Assembly (NCBI GenBank): GCA_022749755.1
Contig: CM040452.1
Span: forward strand, 18,246,350 to 18,310,349
Length of the DNA: 64,000 nt
Source of the DNA: Azadirachta indica
Lineage: Eukaryota > Streptophyta > Magnoliopsida > Sapindales > Meliaceae
Reading direction: 5' to 3'
Shown here: positions 24,479 through 40,680 of the stretch, piece after piece
Layout of the letters: each line of letters opens with the position of its first letter
How positions within the stretch are numbered: the first letter of the stretch is position 1
Position numbers and translations under genes: made by a program
The notes under the pieces: model-generated
What the model was told of the DNA's origin: nothing
What the model saw: only the letters and a program-made list of their open reading frames with translations
The model's database searches: none

Positions 24479-26999
24479 AGAGAAAAAAGAATAAAGAGGA
24501 AATAAAAAAAAAGAGAAAAGATGTGCCTTAGTGTTGTTTGATTTGTGTAATGTGTGCGTGATATCTACAAGTGTATGAGATCGTAATAAGTAATATAGTG
24601 ATAAAAAGATGTCAATCTCACGAGGAATACTACTCAATCAAGTACCGAAAATAATTAATTTTGATTTTATTTAAAGAAAACGAATAATTTGAGTGAGAAA
24701 GTAAAATAAACAAAAATTAACTACTTAATAAACAAATTAAAAGATGTAAATCAATGGAACAATTTAGGGCAAATGATTTCATTTTAATTAGTCGCATCTA
24801 ATTCTTCCATTGATGCTATTCTGATTTAATATCTGTATTGTTAGTTAATTATCTTAATTTATTTAACAGTCTTTCTCGAGATCAGTCGAAACTATTTCGC
24901 ACATAATAATTCACTATATTTTTATGTGAAATTAATTAACTAGAAGTGCATTATGATTAGTGATAATTTTCAAATAAACTACGTAAATCATATTAGTACA
25001 TCTCTATCTAACATGCAATTTATGGTATTTATCATACGGTCTACGTACGATATTCACTTCTCAGTTCATATCAATTCATATTTCATTCAAATATTAGTTA
25101 CATATTTAAAAGTAGGAAATAATCATAATAAATAATCAACACAAGATATCAAATAAAAAATAACACAATCAGAAAATAGATGCTTCCAATAAATTAAATC
25201 ATTATTATAGAAAATAAGTCTAACTACACATGATAAAATATTTAAATCTTATAAATATGAATTCAACAAAAGATAACATAATCAATAAATAATAATTTGT
25301 TCAATTCAAAACAAAATAATATGAGGGAAGAGCTAAAACTATAATTTGGAGAGCCTATTCCTTTAAGAGATTAAGGTTCCATCCTCCTCTTATTTTAGAT
25401 GTAGCTTTCTCTCTCTCTAGATTTCTCTCTATCTTCCTCTTCTCTCTCTAAAACTCTTTTTGCTCCGAGTGGTTCATAGAGGCTAATTCTTAAAAAAATA
25501 TGAAAACTTAAAACCCGATAAATCTGACCATCCATTGGTGATCAAAGGATCAAAAATTTATATAGAAATCGTCAAACTTGAACTCAGGTGGTGCGGGAGT
25601 GCTGTTTTCATCGCGGGGGCACTGAGGAGACAGAAGGCATGGAGCGGGCGCACCATGGTTTGGCGCGGTCGCGCCATTGATTCTGCCAACAAAGGTAAAT
25701 CATGCTGCATATTCTAATTGGCCCCTTTACTTTTAATTATTTTAGATTTAGATCTTTATTTTGATATTTTTTCAATTTAGTCCTTATTTGCTTGCATTTT
25801 GGTCCCCAAGAATAAAACTTTGTGATTTCCACGGATGGCTAGCGAATGTGCTTTTGTGCTATATTTTCATGTATTTCATGTTAAAACAAGTTAACATATA
25901 TAAAATAAAAGTAAAATGCTTAAAAAAGAAAATAACTAATTATAACGGATTAAATAACGCTACTTAATAATAGATAATTTAAGTATAATCATGTAATAAA
26001 AATGAAGATATCATTTAATCTATTCTATATTCGAATATCTTTTAGGTGAGTTCTCTTGGATATTAAATTATGTCTCCCTTGTTATTTAGATGATCTTACT
26101 TAGCTTTTACATATTTAATCGATCAGATTGCTGATTGAGAATTAATTGATGGTTAATAGGTTAGGATTACAGAGTTATTTGAATAGTCTGTCTATTGATA
26201 ATTAAGATATAAATTTTCTTATAGTTTTATTAATAATCTTTTTATGATATTGAACTACATTAAATTTGTAGAACTTTATTTTGTTGCAATCCATTAAGAA
26301 TCCAATATTTAATGATTTTTCAAATGTTACCCTATTGTTTTAAAAAATAGTAATTTCTACTGTAGGTCCAAAAAGATATATTTATTTGACCAACCAAATG
26401 ATCTTCAAATATTCTAAAAATTAGTATATTGCTTTATATACATGTCTATTGAAGTTTTGCAAAGTTTCGTGATTTTTGGATTTTTATAAAAATTGTTATG
26501 AATTTTTGAACCAATGAACCTTAAATTTGAAAGTTTTAGGACGGTTTACGTGTACTCGAAAAGGAAACTATTTTGAAAATGCTTTTGATGTCCAAATATT
26601 GTGAAATTTTTGAAGAAAATACTTTTATTTGTCATCAGCAATTCTGTAAAAATTTAGCTTAATCCGATTGGTAGATTAAGACTTAAAAATTATTGAATTG
26701 AGATTGTTCAGTAAGAAACTAAAAGGACAGATTATAAATATGTAAATTTAAGGCTTTATAATGTAGGATTTTGGACTTGAGTAAGTGTTGAAACTTTCAT
26801 TATTTAAGGTGTAAAGAGTTATAAGAACAACAATTATGACGTTGTAATTCAAAGGATTCTAAAATATGATTAAAGTTTTTGATGCGTAGTTAAAGGAATT
26901 GTATGTAGCAAGTGGGATCTAGAAATAAGTTGTCCATATTTTAAAATTAATGAATTATTATAATTTTGATTAAATTATACTTTGTTATGAATAGAATGA
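24479..26999. other. AT-rich repeat-like DNA, not assigned
   Basis: No gene found. 24600-24630 (AATCTCACGAGGAATACTAC) resembles leader sequences seen in many plant repeats, in my experience. 25380-25470 is CT-rich. 25585-25690 is a GC-rich island. From about 26700 the sequence takes on the style of the LTR that follows. Probably old retrotransposon debris. Confidence 0.4.
25661..25676. repeat. Perfect GC-rich inverted repeat
   Basis: TGGCGCG-GT-CGCGCCA, with 7-bp arms and a 2-bp loop, lies inside a roughly 100-bp GC-rich island (25585-25690) in otherwise AT-rich DNA. The related GGGCGCACCA lies just upstream. Confidence 0.7.
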
Positions 27000-29421
27000 T
27001 TGGAAGCTTTGAACGTTAGAAGTAACGTGAAAGTTTTGGTTTAGTTCAGGTAAGTAAATTTATGCATGACGTGTTTTCTATTAATCTTCAAAACTATTGT
27101 AAGCATGAGAGGATTTCATAACAAAATGAGAAATAATTGTAATGATTCAATTGTTATTTTGAAGAAAACCTTTATCAAATTATTGAATGTTTTGTATGAA
27201 ATATACATGGAAGATAATTGTTATCGGTTTTGACTTACATGTAATGTCATATTTTGTCATAATTTTTTTTTATAAATTAGTTTTATTAAAAGTTGTGATC
27301 ATACTTACATATTATCAAATGCTTTTCTTTGAATAATAATTTCATATATAAATATTTATTTTTTAAGAATTCTTAAAGATAATTGTTTTGTGGATTAAAT
27401 AATTTTTAAACATTAACAGTTGTGCATGAATTTACTTACCGAGTAAACGGCTTACCTCTTGTCAGTTGATATTTTACAAATTAAATTTGCGCTTAGGGTA
27501 GTGAGATGCTAGATTCACTTTGAAAATTAGTACTGTAGTTTATGTGCTCTTTATAGATAAATCAATATTGTCCTTATTAATTTATATTTATTTGGTATTG
27601 TAAGTAAATGGTTTAAACTCTATTAATTATTCTTGAGCTAAATTTATAAGGAATACCTTCTTTAAGGTGACACTTGGGTTGAATTTTTAATAATATGTTG
27701 ATTATACATGTTTTTAAGTTTGATATTGTATTTTGGGAGAATTTGTAATTTGTAATGTAATGCAATATTCTTATATAGGGAATGGAAGGAAAATATAATT
27801 TCCTTTTCAAATTTGAAAATAAGATTTGATTGCAAATGAATAAAGTGGATAATAATTTTGATTTAGAAATTTAAATTTGGATTTTGAAATTAATAGTTAT
27901 GGTTTTAATAGATTAGTTTATTTGATTTTTGAAGTTGAATTTTGGGTTATCACTTTTTGAATGTGAAAGCCAATTTTTAGTTATAAATAGGTGTAAGGAT
28001 CTTACTTCACACTATAAATTTCACTTTGTAAATTCACTAGATACTCTTTAAAAAGTTTTCTCTTTAAGTTTTACATTTTTTCAAGATTTGGTAGAAAGAG
28101 GTTCCTAAAAGCGTAGTTAATTTAGGAAGTGGGTGGCTTATTGTTGAGCATAGAGAAATTTTATTGGTTTGTCATTATTTTGAGATAAGTAGATTTATAT
28201 ATAATGTATTGTAATCAAATGCTTAAAACTGTTGATGACAATTATAAGCACGAATATATTTATAAGAAATGGGGTGGTTTCATGCATTTGTTTCAAGTAA
28301 GTTTTTCTATAAAATAAATTCTAAATTTTCTAAGTTTGTATCATTTTCATGATTTTAAGCAAAATAAATGTTGATTTATGTTAACTAGTTTCCTAAAATA
28401 AAAATTGTATCTTTTTTTATTTTATTAGTTTTTCTTCATATTTTTTTTAAATGTAATTTAAAGAAAATTATTTTACTTATACTTAGGTTGTTTAATTACT
28501 AAACTATAAAGTATATTATTTTTTTATCAACACTTTCTTTCTTAGGTGGCTACAAATCTATTTTATTCATACACTAGTTTTAAAAATGATTATTAGTTGT
28601 CCTTTTTAATATAAGTCATTGAATACATTATATAATTGAATATGTGAAATAAATATTACTGAACTTATTGTACATAAAAAGTCATATTGATTAATTAACG
28701 TTTAGCTCATTGTATATAGTAATTGTTTCTATTATTGTTATCGACTGACTAGATAGGTAACTGTTTGTGCACTTATTGATTATTAATGACCAGATTTTCA
28801 AAATACGAATGTACTAAATTGTTATAAAGAGACATCAAGGTAATGATGATGTTATAACATATGAGTTAAATATATTGATAAATATATTGGTGGTTTATTA
28901 AATGTGATGTTCATGTTTATATAATATTGAATGTTTCTACCAAAACAAAAATTTGTTTATCTAAATATAATATTATTGTTCTTAAAATTAATGCTTTATT
29001 ATTGTTTTTTTATTATTTGTTTCAATTTTATGTATAAATTTACTTATCGAGTAAGCGGATCACCCTTCATCATTACTATTTTACAGATTAAGGTATTAAT
29101 AAATGATTGATAGATGTTTAGAGTTTGATCATTTTGGAGATTGGAATGTTTTGTAATAAGAAATATTTAGCTTTGAACTTTTAATTTAATTTAAATTGTC
29201 AATAAAAATTTATTATATTTGAGATTTTATATTATATTAAAAGATTTTATTTTATCTGTAATGCGAAGTTTAATATAATTTGAAGTTAAGTTGAACCCTA
29301 ATTTTTATTTTATTGAGATAAAATTTGGAGTGTTACATATAATGTGAAAATAGATTAAATTTTGGAGACGTGAGTTTCATTCTAAATCTTATTATATTAT
29401 GAAAAAATTTGGAGTGTTACA
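27000..29421 (+). mobile_element. Older LTR remnant split by a younger solo LTR
   Basis: 27030-27560 shares LTR-style blocks with the gypsy family (GGTAAGTAAATTTATGCATGA, TTTACTTACCGAGTAAACGG) but is clearly more diverged. 29343-29421 is a second LTR end, finishing AAATTTGGAGTGTTACA at about 29421. These are best read as the two halves of an older related LTR interrupted at 27756-29337. Its left boundary is not defined. Confidence 0.55.
27756..29337 (+). mobile_element. Gypsy-family solo LTR nested in an older LTR
   Basis: It starts TGTAATGCAATATTC and ends AAATTTGGAGTGTTACA, 1,582 bp, and follows the whole length of the 34192 LTR. The flanks TGTAA (27751-27755) and TATAA (29338-29342) match at 4 of 5 positions, consistent with an aged 5-bp target duplication. 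There is no internal region. Confidence 0.78.
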
Positions 29422-29850
29422 ATAAGTTAACAATTTTCAACTTTTAATTGACTCGTTTTAGGTAAAAAAAGTCCAAAAACAAAGTTGTGATATGCCCTAA
29501 GCAGCTTACATTGTACGTGTTTTTTTTTCTTAACCATATAAGTTGTTCTATTAGTCAACTTGACAAATTTGACAAAAGGAAGTAAAAGTATCCAATCTTG
29601 ATTTTTATTTTTTCTCTTGAAACGATATTCAAAAGTCAGCGTTTTCTGAAGAATGGAGTTTCCATGCCGTTTCCTTTTTCAACACGTTAAATGTTGTGTA
29701 TGTTCAAGAGACAGTAAAGTTAATCGTCCTAATATATGGACCTAAATTATAAATAATAAAATAGATAATTTTAAAAAATTGTGTGGCCCGGATCCAGGAC
29801 TCTCTCTGTTTTGAAGGTATGTACATCCAATACTATTGAAGATTTTACCA
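29422..29850 (+). promoter_or_regulatory. Upstream region of the lectin receptor kinase
   Basis: A TATAAATAATAA stretch about 100 bp before the ATG at 29851 is a plausible core promoter. Nothing else was identified. Confidence 0.35.
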
Positions 29851-33370
<3,520 letters not shown>

Positions 33371-33634
33371 CTCCATCTGGGCCTCATTTCACGTGCTTTG
33401 GTTTCAATTCACTGCCTGTCTCGATTGTTCTACTGAGAATATATTAATTACTATTATTTTATGCTTATATTTGCAATATATCTTTTATTTTATGAACAAC
33501 ACTTTGATTTGTAAGTCATTAATTAGTAAGCCCTCCTATTGTTGCATAAATTGTGCAATGGTTGTCATTTTAATTGAAGATGGCCTGTGAGGTGTCTGCA
33601 CAGGTCGTCATTGGCTAAGACCAAAAATATGTCA

Positions 33635-34191
33635 GGAGAGAGTTTCTTTTTTGTGCTGTCACTGATAGCATTTAAGAAGCACAAGTCGTTGTACTATCAG
33701 AAACCTATGTGCAGGTTATTTCTTCGAGTTAGGCCTTTTTCGCTAGGGCAGTCAGTCAATATTTATGTTGGCGTATTTGAATATTTTAGAACACTGTGCG
33801 GTATGTATGTGTAGCCAATCGGGACCTACCATTAACTAATTCCTCGTTTATACTTACCATAGCATTGAATGGAAGGCATGATTATCTACGGGGTGAGTGA
33901 AATTGCATCAAGCCAGAACAGAATTGATATTCTCTTAGGTTCAGGGAATTTAATTTTAAGAAATTGGTATCCTGCTATATCGTGCCAGAGCTTTGACTAC
34001 TCTTCACATAATTTCCTGCCTGGAACGAAGATCCGCCATAGGAAAGACTGAACAAGTGTGGTGAGCAACATCATGGAAAACTAAAAGGTCCCTAGCCTCG
34101 GGGATCCTGAGCTGAAATGAATCCGGACAAACTTGTTCAGGTGGTGATACAACAGTTTCTTTGACGGAAGCTCTTAGCAGCATACCCTAAA
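33635..34191 (+). pseudogene. Decayed G-type lectin fragment
   Basis: Around 33811 the frame reads VANRDLPLTNSSFILTI, the B-lectin motif. After a frameshift, 33869-34050 reads LLGSGNLILRN...CQSFDYSSHNFLPGTKI. Degraded sequence continues to about 34120 (compare SWKTKDDPSPG in relatives). A hydrophobic stretch at about 33625-33670 may be the old signal peptide. It stops exactly where the gypsy LTR begins at 34192, with no further lectin or kinase exon after the element. This is a tandem paralogue of the upstream receptor kinase. Confidence 0.75.
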
Positions 34192-35829
34192 TGTAATGCA
34201 ACGTTCTTATATAGGGAATAGAAAGAAAATAAATTAATTTACTTTTCAAATTTGAAATTAAAATTTAATTGTAATTGAATAAAATGGATAATAATTTTGA
34301 TTTAAGAATTCAAATTTGAATTTTAAAATTAATAGATATAGTTTTAATAGATTAGTTTATTTGATTTTTGAAGTTGAATTTTGGATTTTGAAATTATGAT
34401 TTATGGTTTTAATAAATTAGTTTATTTGATTTTTGAAGTTGAATTTTGGTTTATCAAATTTTGAATTTGAAAGTCAATTTTTGGCTATAAATAGGTGCAA
34501 GGATCTCACTTTATACTATAAGTTTCACTGCACAAATTCACTAAATATTTTTTAAAAAGTTTTCTCTCTAAATTCTATATCTTTTCAAGATTTGATAGAA
34601 AGAAATTCTTAAAAGCGTAGTTACTCCGGAAAGTGGGTGGTTTATTATTGAGCATAGAAGACTTTTATTGCCTTGTCATTATTTTGAGGTAAGTAAATTT
34701 ATACATAATGTATTATAATCAAATGTTTAAAATTATTAATGACAATTGTAAGCATGAATATATTTATAAGAAATGGGGTTTTTTTTCATGCATTTGTTTC
34801 AAGTAACTTTTTCTGTAAACTAAATTCTGAATTTTCTAACTTTGTATCATTTTCATGGTTTTAAGCAAAATAAATTTTGATTTATGTTAATTAATCTCCT
34901 AAAATAAAATTTTATCTTTTCTGATCTTATTAGTATTTCTTAATATTTATTTTTAAATATAGTTTAAAGAAAATTATTTTACTAGTACTTAAATTGTTTA
35001 ATTACTAAATTATAAAGTATATTATTTTTTTCTTAAGTGGCTACAAATTTATTTTCTTCACACACTATTTTTAAAAACTATTATTAGTTGTATTTTTTCA
35101 TATAAATCATTAAAAACATTATATAATTGAATATGTGAAATAAATGTTACTGAATCTATTGTATATAAAAAGTCATATTTACTATTAATGTTTGGCTTAT
35201 TGTTTATAGTAACTGTTTCTATTATTATCACTGACTGACTAGCTGGGTTATTGTTTGTATACTTATTGATTATTAATAACCAGATTTTTGGGGTACGAAT
35301 GTACTGAATTGTTATAAATGAGATACCGAGGTACTGGTAATGTTATGAAACATGAGTTAAATATATTGCTAAATGTGTTAGTGGTTTATTAAATGTGATG
35401 TTCATGTTTACATATTATTGAATGTTCTATTAAAACAAGAATTTGTTATCTAGCTATAATATTATTGTTTTTAAAATTAATGTTTTATAATTGTTTTCTT
35501 TACTATTTATTTATAATTTTATGTATAAATTTATAAACTGAGTAGGCGGCTCACCCATTGTTATCACTATTTTGCAGATTAAGATATAAATAAAGGATTG
35601 ATAAAGGTTTAGAGTTTGACTATTTTGGAGATTAGAATGTTTTATAATAAGAAACATTTAGCTTTGACTTTTAATTTATTTTAAATTGTCAATAAAAGTT
35701 TGTTATATTTTAAAATTTTACATTATATTTAAAGGTTTTATTTTATTTGTAATGTTAAGTTTGATGTAATTTGAAATTAGTTTGCACTATAAGTTTTTTT
35801 TTGTTGAGATAAAAATTTGGAGTGTTATA
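34192..35829 (+). repeat. 5' LTR of the gypsy element
   Basis: It starts TGTAATGCAACG and ends TTGGAGTGTTATA (ancestrally TTACA, judged from sister copies), 1,638 bp. A TATAAATAGG box at about 34485-34494 is the likely promoter. This is the longest and most complete LTR copy in the window. Confidence 0.88.
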
Positions 35830-35833
35830 ATTT

Positions 35834-35845
35834 TGGTATCAGAGC
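35834..35845 (+). other. Primer-binding site, initiator-Met tRNA
   Basis: TGGTATCAGAGC lies 4 bases after the LTR, complementary to the 3' end of plant initiator tRNA-Met and standard for plant LTR elements. Confidence 0.9.
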
Positions 35846-36117
35846 TTAGGTTATGATTCTGTAAACCTTAATAGTTAAGAATTAGTAGTATAGTAACAAC
35901 ATTAATACATAAATGACGGTTTTATAGGTATTTGATTGATTAAAAAAAAATTTATGATTTACTAGATAAGGTATTGATATTAAAGAATGCTAAATTGGTT
36001 AGTTTTAAGGGTTTTAGTTCTCTTATTGTTTGCAATATGCGTGATTTATTTTGCCTTGTTTGGTTGAGGGAAATGTTTTTTCTTTTTCTTTTTAAAATTT
36101 ATAACTGGCTACAATAG

Positions 36118-37215
36118 ATAGAATAGCACGAACCACTAAAGTTCATACTAGAAGAGCTACACAAATCGTGATTGATGCTCAAGGCACTACTAGGACAGGT
36201 AACCTTACTCTCCGCGAACTTGCTCAAGAAGCCAACTTTATTGTACGAATGATGGCTATAATTGTAGAGTAATAAAGTAGCCTAGTACAACAATTACTCA
36301 AAAACTGAGCTATACATTAGAGTGACAGGAACGCTGAAGAACAAAGTAATGCCATTGTGACCTTGGAGTGATTCAAGAAATTGGGACCATCAGTATTTCA
36401 TGGAACTATTGACCCTATGGTTGTTGATGCATGGTTAAAGCAGATAGAGAAGATATTCACAGCCCTTGGTTGTAATAATGACCAAAAGGTAGTATTTGCC
36501 TTATTTGTACTTCGAGGCAATGCAGATCATTAATGAGAAGTTAAGGCTCGCCTACTAAGAGCTCAACAAGATGCAATTACTTGAGAGAGGTTTGTGGAGG
36601 CTTTCTTGGAGAAATATTTTCCCGAGCATGTTCGTGATCAAATGAAGGTTGATTTCCTCAAGTTGACTCAAGAAAACAAGTCTGTGGTAGAGTATGAAGA
36701 GCAATTTACTGCATTATCGTGGTTTGCTCCTTCGCAAGTAACTAATAAGCGCAATAAGTGTAGACGTTTCTTAGAAGGGCTAAATCCAGCCATCAAGTCT
36801 CGCTTGTTAATCTTAAAGCTGTCTGTATATATTGACATAGTAGACATAGTTATTATCGCAGAAAAGGACTTGAATGAATCTCAAGCCAAATGAGATCAAC
36901 GGAATAAGCAGAATCGTTATGGTTCATCTTAGGGTAGAGGTGCCAATAAACAAGGCAGTTAAATCCAGAAAGATTATAGTGGTGGTGACAAGAGTAGGCA
37001 GAAGAATACAATTGGTTTTTAGAAGGATATTTTCCCTTACCCGCGTTACGGCAATAAGTATAATGGTGAATGCTATCTAATCACATGGGCATGTTTTCGC
37101 TGAGGGCAGATTGGTCACAAGATTAAAGATTGTCTAAAGAGGCTTTCTGGTGCTACTAGTAATCAAGGAGAAGAAGGTCAGAGAAAGAAGTTGAGGGTAG
37201 AAGGACAAGTTTTTG
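36118..37215 (+). pseudogene. gypsy gag remnant
   Basis: It begins near 36123 with a frame starting IARTTKVHTRRATQ, where relatives start with Met (here ATA). The retrotransposon gag core is clearest at 36594-36893 (EKYFPEHVRDQMKVDFLKLT, FLEGLNPAIKSRL). A CCHC zinc knuckle at 37092-37135 (CFR-stop-GQIGHKIKDC) has TGA in place of its second Cys. Several other stops and frameshifts. Confidence 0.8.
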
Positions 37216-37259
37216 TAATGACTAAGTAAGATGCTGAAGCATCTAATGATGTTATACAA

Positions 37260-37620
37260 GGTACACTATCTCTATTTTCTAGAGTTATTAGAGTGTTATT
37301 TGATTTTGGGGTTACACACTTTTTTATATCGTATGCATTTGCACGTTATGCTGATAGACCTAGTGAACCATTAGAGTATTGTTTATCAATTATTACTCGC
37401 GTAGGTGATAATGAGATAGTAGATCGGGTATATAAATCTTGTGTGCTTTACTTGGGTGATAGAGAATCCTTATTTAATCTTCTACCATTAGAGATGTATG
37501 ATGTTGAGGTTATTTTAGGAATGAATTGGTTGGCTCCTTATCATGCTAATATTGATTGTTATATTAAAGAAATTGTGTTTAATATACCTGGGGAATTAAA
37601 GTTTCGTTTCCGAGGAAAGA
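37260..37620 (+). pseudogene. gypsy aspartic protease remnant
   Basis: It reads LFDFGVTHFFIS; relatives have D-S/T-G in this active-site triad, and here the middle residue is Phe (37302-37310). ILGMNWL follows at about 37518. Judged inactive. Confidence 0.78.
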
Positions 37621-37739
37621 ATACTAGTAATAATGTTTTTATATTAGCATTTAAAGTTAGAAAGATGATAACAAAAGGGTGTGATGCATTTCTAGCTAAT
37701 GTGATTATTGATCAAGAATATGAAATTTGTCTTAAAGAT

Positions 37740-38530
37740 ATTTCTACGGTTAAAGAATTTTCTAATGTGTTTCCTAAGGAGTCGCTTGGGATACCCCCTA
37801 ATCGAGAAATTAAGTTTGCAATTGATCTAATTTCTGATACTACACCAACTTCTAAGGCATCTTATCGGATGACGCCAATTGAGTTGAAAGAATTTAAGAT
37901 TCAATTACAAGTTTTATTAGATAAGGGTTTTTTTCATCCTGGTATATCTACTTGGGGTGCTTTAGTGTTGTTCGTGAAGAAGAAAGATGGCTCTATGTGA
38001 TTATGCATTGACTATCGATAACTGAATTTAGTCACAATCAAGAATAAGTATCCTCTTTCTCGAATCGACGACCTTTTTGACCAATTGCAAGATGCAGTAG
38101 TTTTCTCTAAAATTGACCTACAATTTGGATATCATCAGTTGAAAATCAAGAAAGAAGATGTGTCTAAGATAGCTTTTCGCATACGATATGGACATTATGA
38201 ATTTATAGTCATGCTGTTTGGGTTGACTAATGCACCTGCAGCATTTATGGATTCGATGAATCGAGTCTTTTAGCCTTATCTTAACCAATTTGTTATTGTA
38301 TTCATTAATGACATATTGGTTTATTCTAACAGTAGGGAGGAGCATGAGAATCATTTGAGAGTTGTTTTCCAAACCCTTTTAAAGAATAAACTCTTTGCGA
38401 AGTTTAAGAAGTGTCAGTTTTGGCTTAGTCAGGTAGTATTTTTGGGGCATGTGGTTTCTAAAAATGAAATTTCTGTTGATTTTGCCAAGGTTGAAACAAT
38501 AGTTAACTGGCTTAAGACCTACTAATTTTA
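37740..38530 (+). pseudogene. gypsy reverse transcriptase remnant
   Basis: The linker PPNREIKFAIDL, then [32 protein letters not shown] and [11 protein letters not shown], all RT signatures. TGA at 37998-38000 and TAG at 38271-38273 interrupt it. The catalytic Asp pair reads FINDILVYS at 38301-38327, so the first Asp is Asn. Confidence 0.88.
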
Positions 38531-38559
38531 CATAGGTGAAAAGTTTTCTAAGCCTAGTC

Positions 38560-39100
38560 AGCTATTACTGACAATTTTTATGGGATTTTCCAATTTTTTA
38601 GTTTCTTTAACTCAACTGACAAGGAAGAATGCAAAGTTCGAGTGGAGTGAGGAATGTGAGAAGAGTTTTCAAGAGTTGAAGAACAAATTAATTTCTGCCC
38701 CAGTTCTGACTATTCCTTCTGGTGGTGATGGGTATATCATTTATAGCGATACTTCTAGGTTATTAGGTTGTGTGCTAATGCAGCATGGCAAAGTAGTAGC
38801 TTACGCCTCTAGACAGTTGAAAAGTTATGAACAGAATTACCCGATGCACGATTTGGAGTTAACAGCGGTGGTTTTTATTTTAAAGTTCTGGAGACGCTAT
38901 CTCTAAGGAGAAACTTGTGAAATCTACAACGACCACAAAAGTTTGAAATATCTATTCACTCGAAAAGAATTGAATTTAAGGCAACGGAGATGGTTAGGGC
39001 TAGTGAAAAATTACGATTGTACAATTAATTATCATCTTGGCAAGGCAAATGTGGTAGTAGATGCATTCAGCAGGAAATCTTCAAGGAGTTTAGCATGTCT
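38560..39100 (+). pseudogene. gypsy RNase H remnant
   Basis: [19 protein letters not shown], then [20 protein letters not shown], a stop at 38904-38906, then [18 protein letters not shown] and the family end motif [12 protein letters not shown]. Confidence 0.85.
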
Positions 39101-39399
39101 GACCACCACTCAATCACTTATATTTGAGGATCTGAGGAAGTTGAATATTGAAGTTATGAAGCATAAAGAGGCTGGTCTCTTAGCTTATTTAATAGTTCAA
39201 CCAACTTTAATTGACAATATTAAAGCAGCTTAAAAGGATGATCCACAACTTATCAAAATTAGCGACATGGTAAAACAAGGTTGTCAATCAGAGTTTAGGC
39301 TAGATGATCACGATATCTTATGGTTAGGGAAAAGATTATGTATACCATCTAATAAAGAATTAAAAAAGGAAGTTATGAAAGAAGCTTATGATTCAATAT

Positions 39400-40610
39400 T
39401 CTTAGCACATCTAGTTAGTATTAATATATATAGAGAGATTTGAGGAATAATTTTTGGTGGAGGAATATGAAGAATGATATTGCTAAGTTTGTATCGAGGT
39501 GTTTTGTTTGTCAACAAGTGAAGATTAAACACAAATGACCTGGAGGACTTTTACAATCACTTCCTATTCCATAATAGAAGTGGGAATATCACCATAGACT
39601 TTATTTTAGGGTTGTCTCATTCAAGAAGAAATTGTGATTCTATATAGGTCATTATTGATCGCTTAGCTAAGTCGGCGCATTTCTTGGCGATTAAGAGTCT
39701 TGATAGGCTTGGGCATTTAGCTAAACTTTTTATAAAGGAGATAGTGAGATTATATGGTGTTCCATAACTATTGTTTCTGATAGGGACCCACGATTCACGT
39801 CTAACTTTTGGGCTAGCTTGCATAATGAGTTTGGGACGAGATTAAAGTTTAGCACCGCCTTTCATCCGCAGACTGATGGTCAATTAGAAAGAACGATTCA
39901 GACTCTTAAAGATATGTTAAGAGCTTATGTGTTAGATTTAGGAGGCAATTGGGAAGAACATTTGACATTGATTGAGTTTGCCTACAATAATAGTTTTAAT
40001 TCAAGTATCGGCATGACACCATACGAAGCTTTGTATGGAGAAAATGTAGGTCGCTTATTTGTTGGCATAAGGTTAGCCAAAGAAGACTATTGGTAGTAGA
40101 GATTGTTCAAGTCATTGCTGAAAAAATTAAGCTAATTAGGGAATGTCTTCACACACCACAGAGTAGACAAAAAAGTTATGCTGATAATCGTAGGTGATAT
40201 TTAGAATTTCAAGTTGGAGATTATGTTTTCTTGAAGGTGTCGCCGTGGAAAGGCGTTTTTTGTTTTGGTTAAAAAGGGAAACTTAACTCAAGGTTTATTA
40301 GACTTTTTTGAGATCTTGGAGAGAATTGGTATTGTAGCTTATCGTGTAGTTTTACTGCCTCACTTATCCAGACTCCATAATGTATTTCATGTGTTAGTGT
40401 TGAGGAAATATAGCTAATCCCTCTCATTTCTTGGATTATCAGCCACTTTCAATTTTAAATGATACGACATACAAAGAGCTACCAGTGGAAATTATTGACA
40501 GAAAAGAGCAAATGTTGAGGACGAGAGTAATTCTATTGGTTAAAATTCTTAAGGGAAATCACTTGATAGAGAAAGGTGGGAAAAAGAGATCAAGATGAAG
40601 GAGAAGTAAC
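39400..40610 (+). pseudogene. gypsy integrase and C-terminal tail remnant
   Basis: Zinc-binding end FVSRCFVCQQVKIKHK (about 39490-39533), core [29 protein letters not shown] and [20 protein letters not shown], then [19 protein letters not shown]. The tail carries HLSRLHNVFHV and PVEIIDRKEQML. Several frameshifts and stops. Confidence 0.86.
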
Positions 40611-40663
40611 CCTAACTTTTTGATGATTGAGGTACGTATTAAAATTTCAAGGACAAAATTTCT

Positions 40664-40680
40664 TAAAGTGGGGGAGAATT
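40664..40680 (+). other. Polypurine tract before the 3' LTR
   Basis: AAAGTGGGGGAGAATT abuts TGTAATGCAATG at 40681. Confidence 0.8.

Noticed and set aside
25535..25717. Open frame through the GC-rich island
   Set aside because: Short, Arg-rich from GC composition, with no recognisable domain; the DNA structure is the more notable feature.
33587..33814. Independent small gene after the receptor kinase
   Set aside because: Downstream sequence in the adjacent frame reads as lectin domain, so this is better explained as the decayed 5' part of a lectin paralogue.
34187..34191. Target duplication of the gypsy element
   Set aside because: The 3' LTR end is missing, so the flanking 5 bp cannot be compared.
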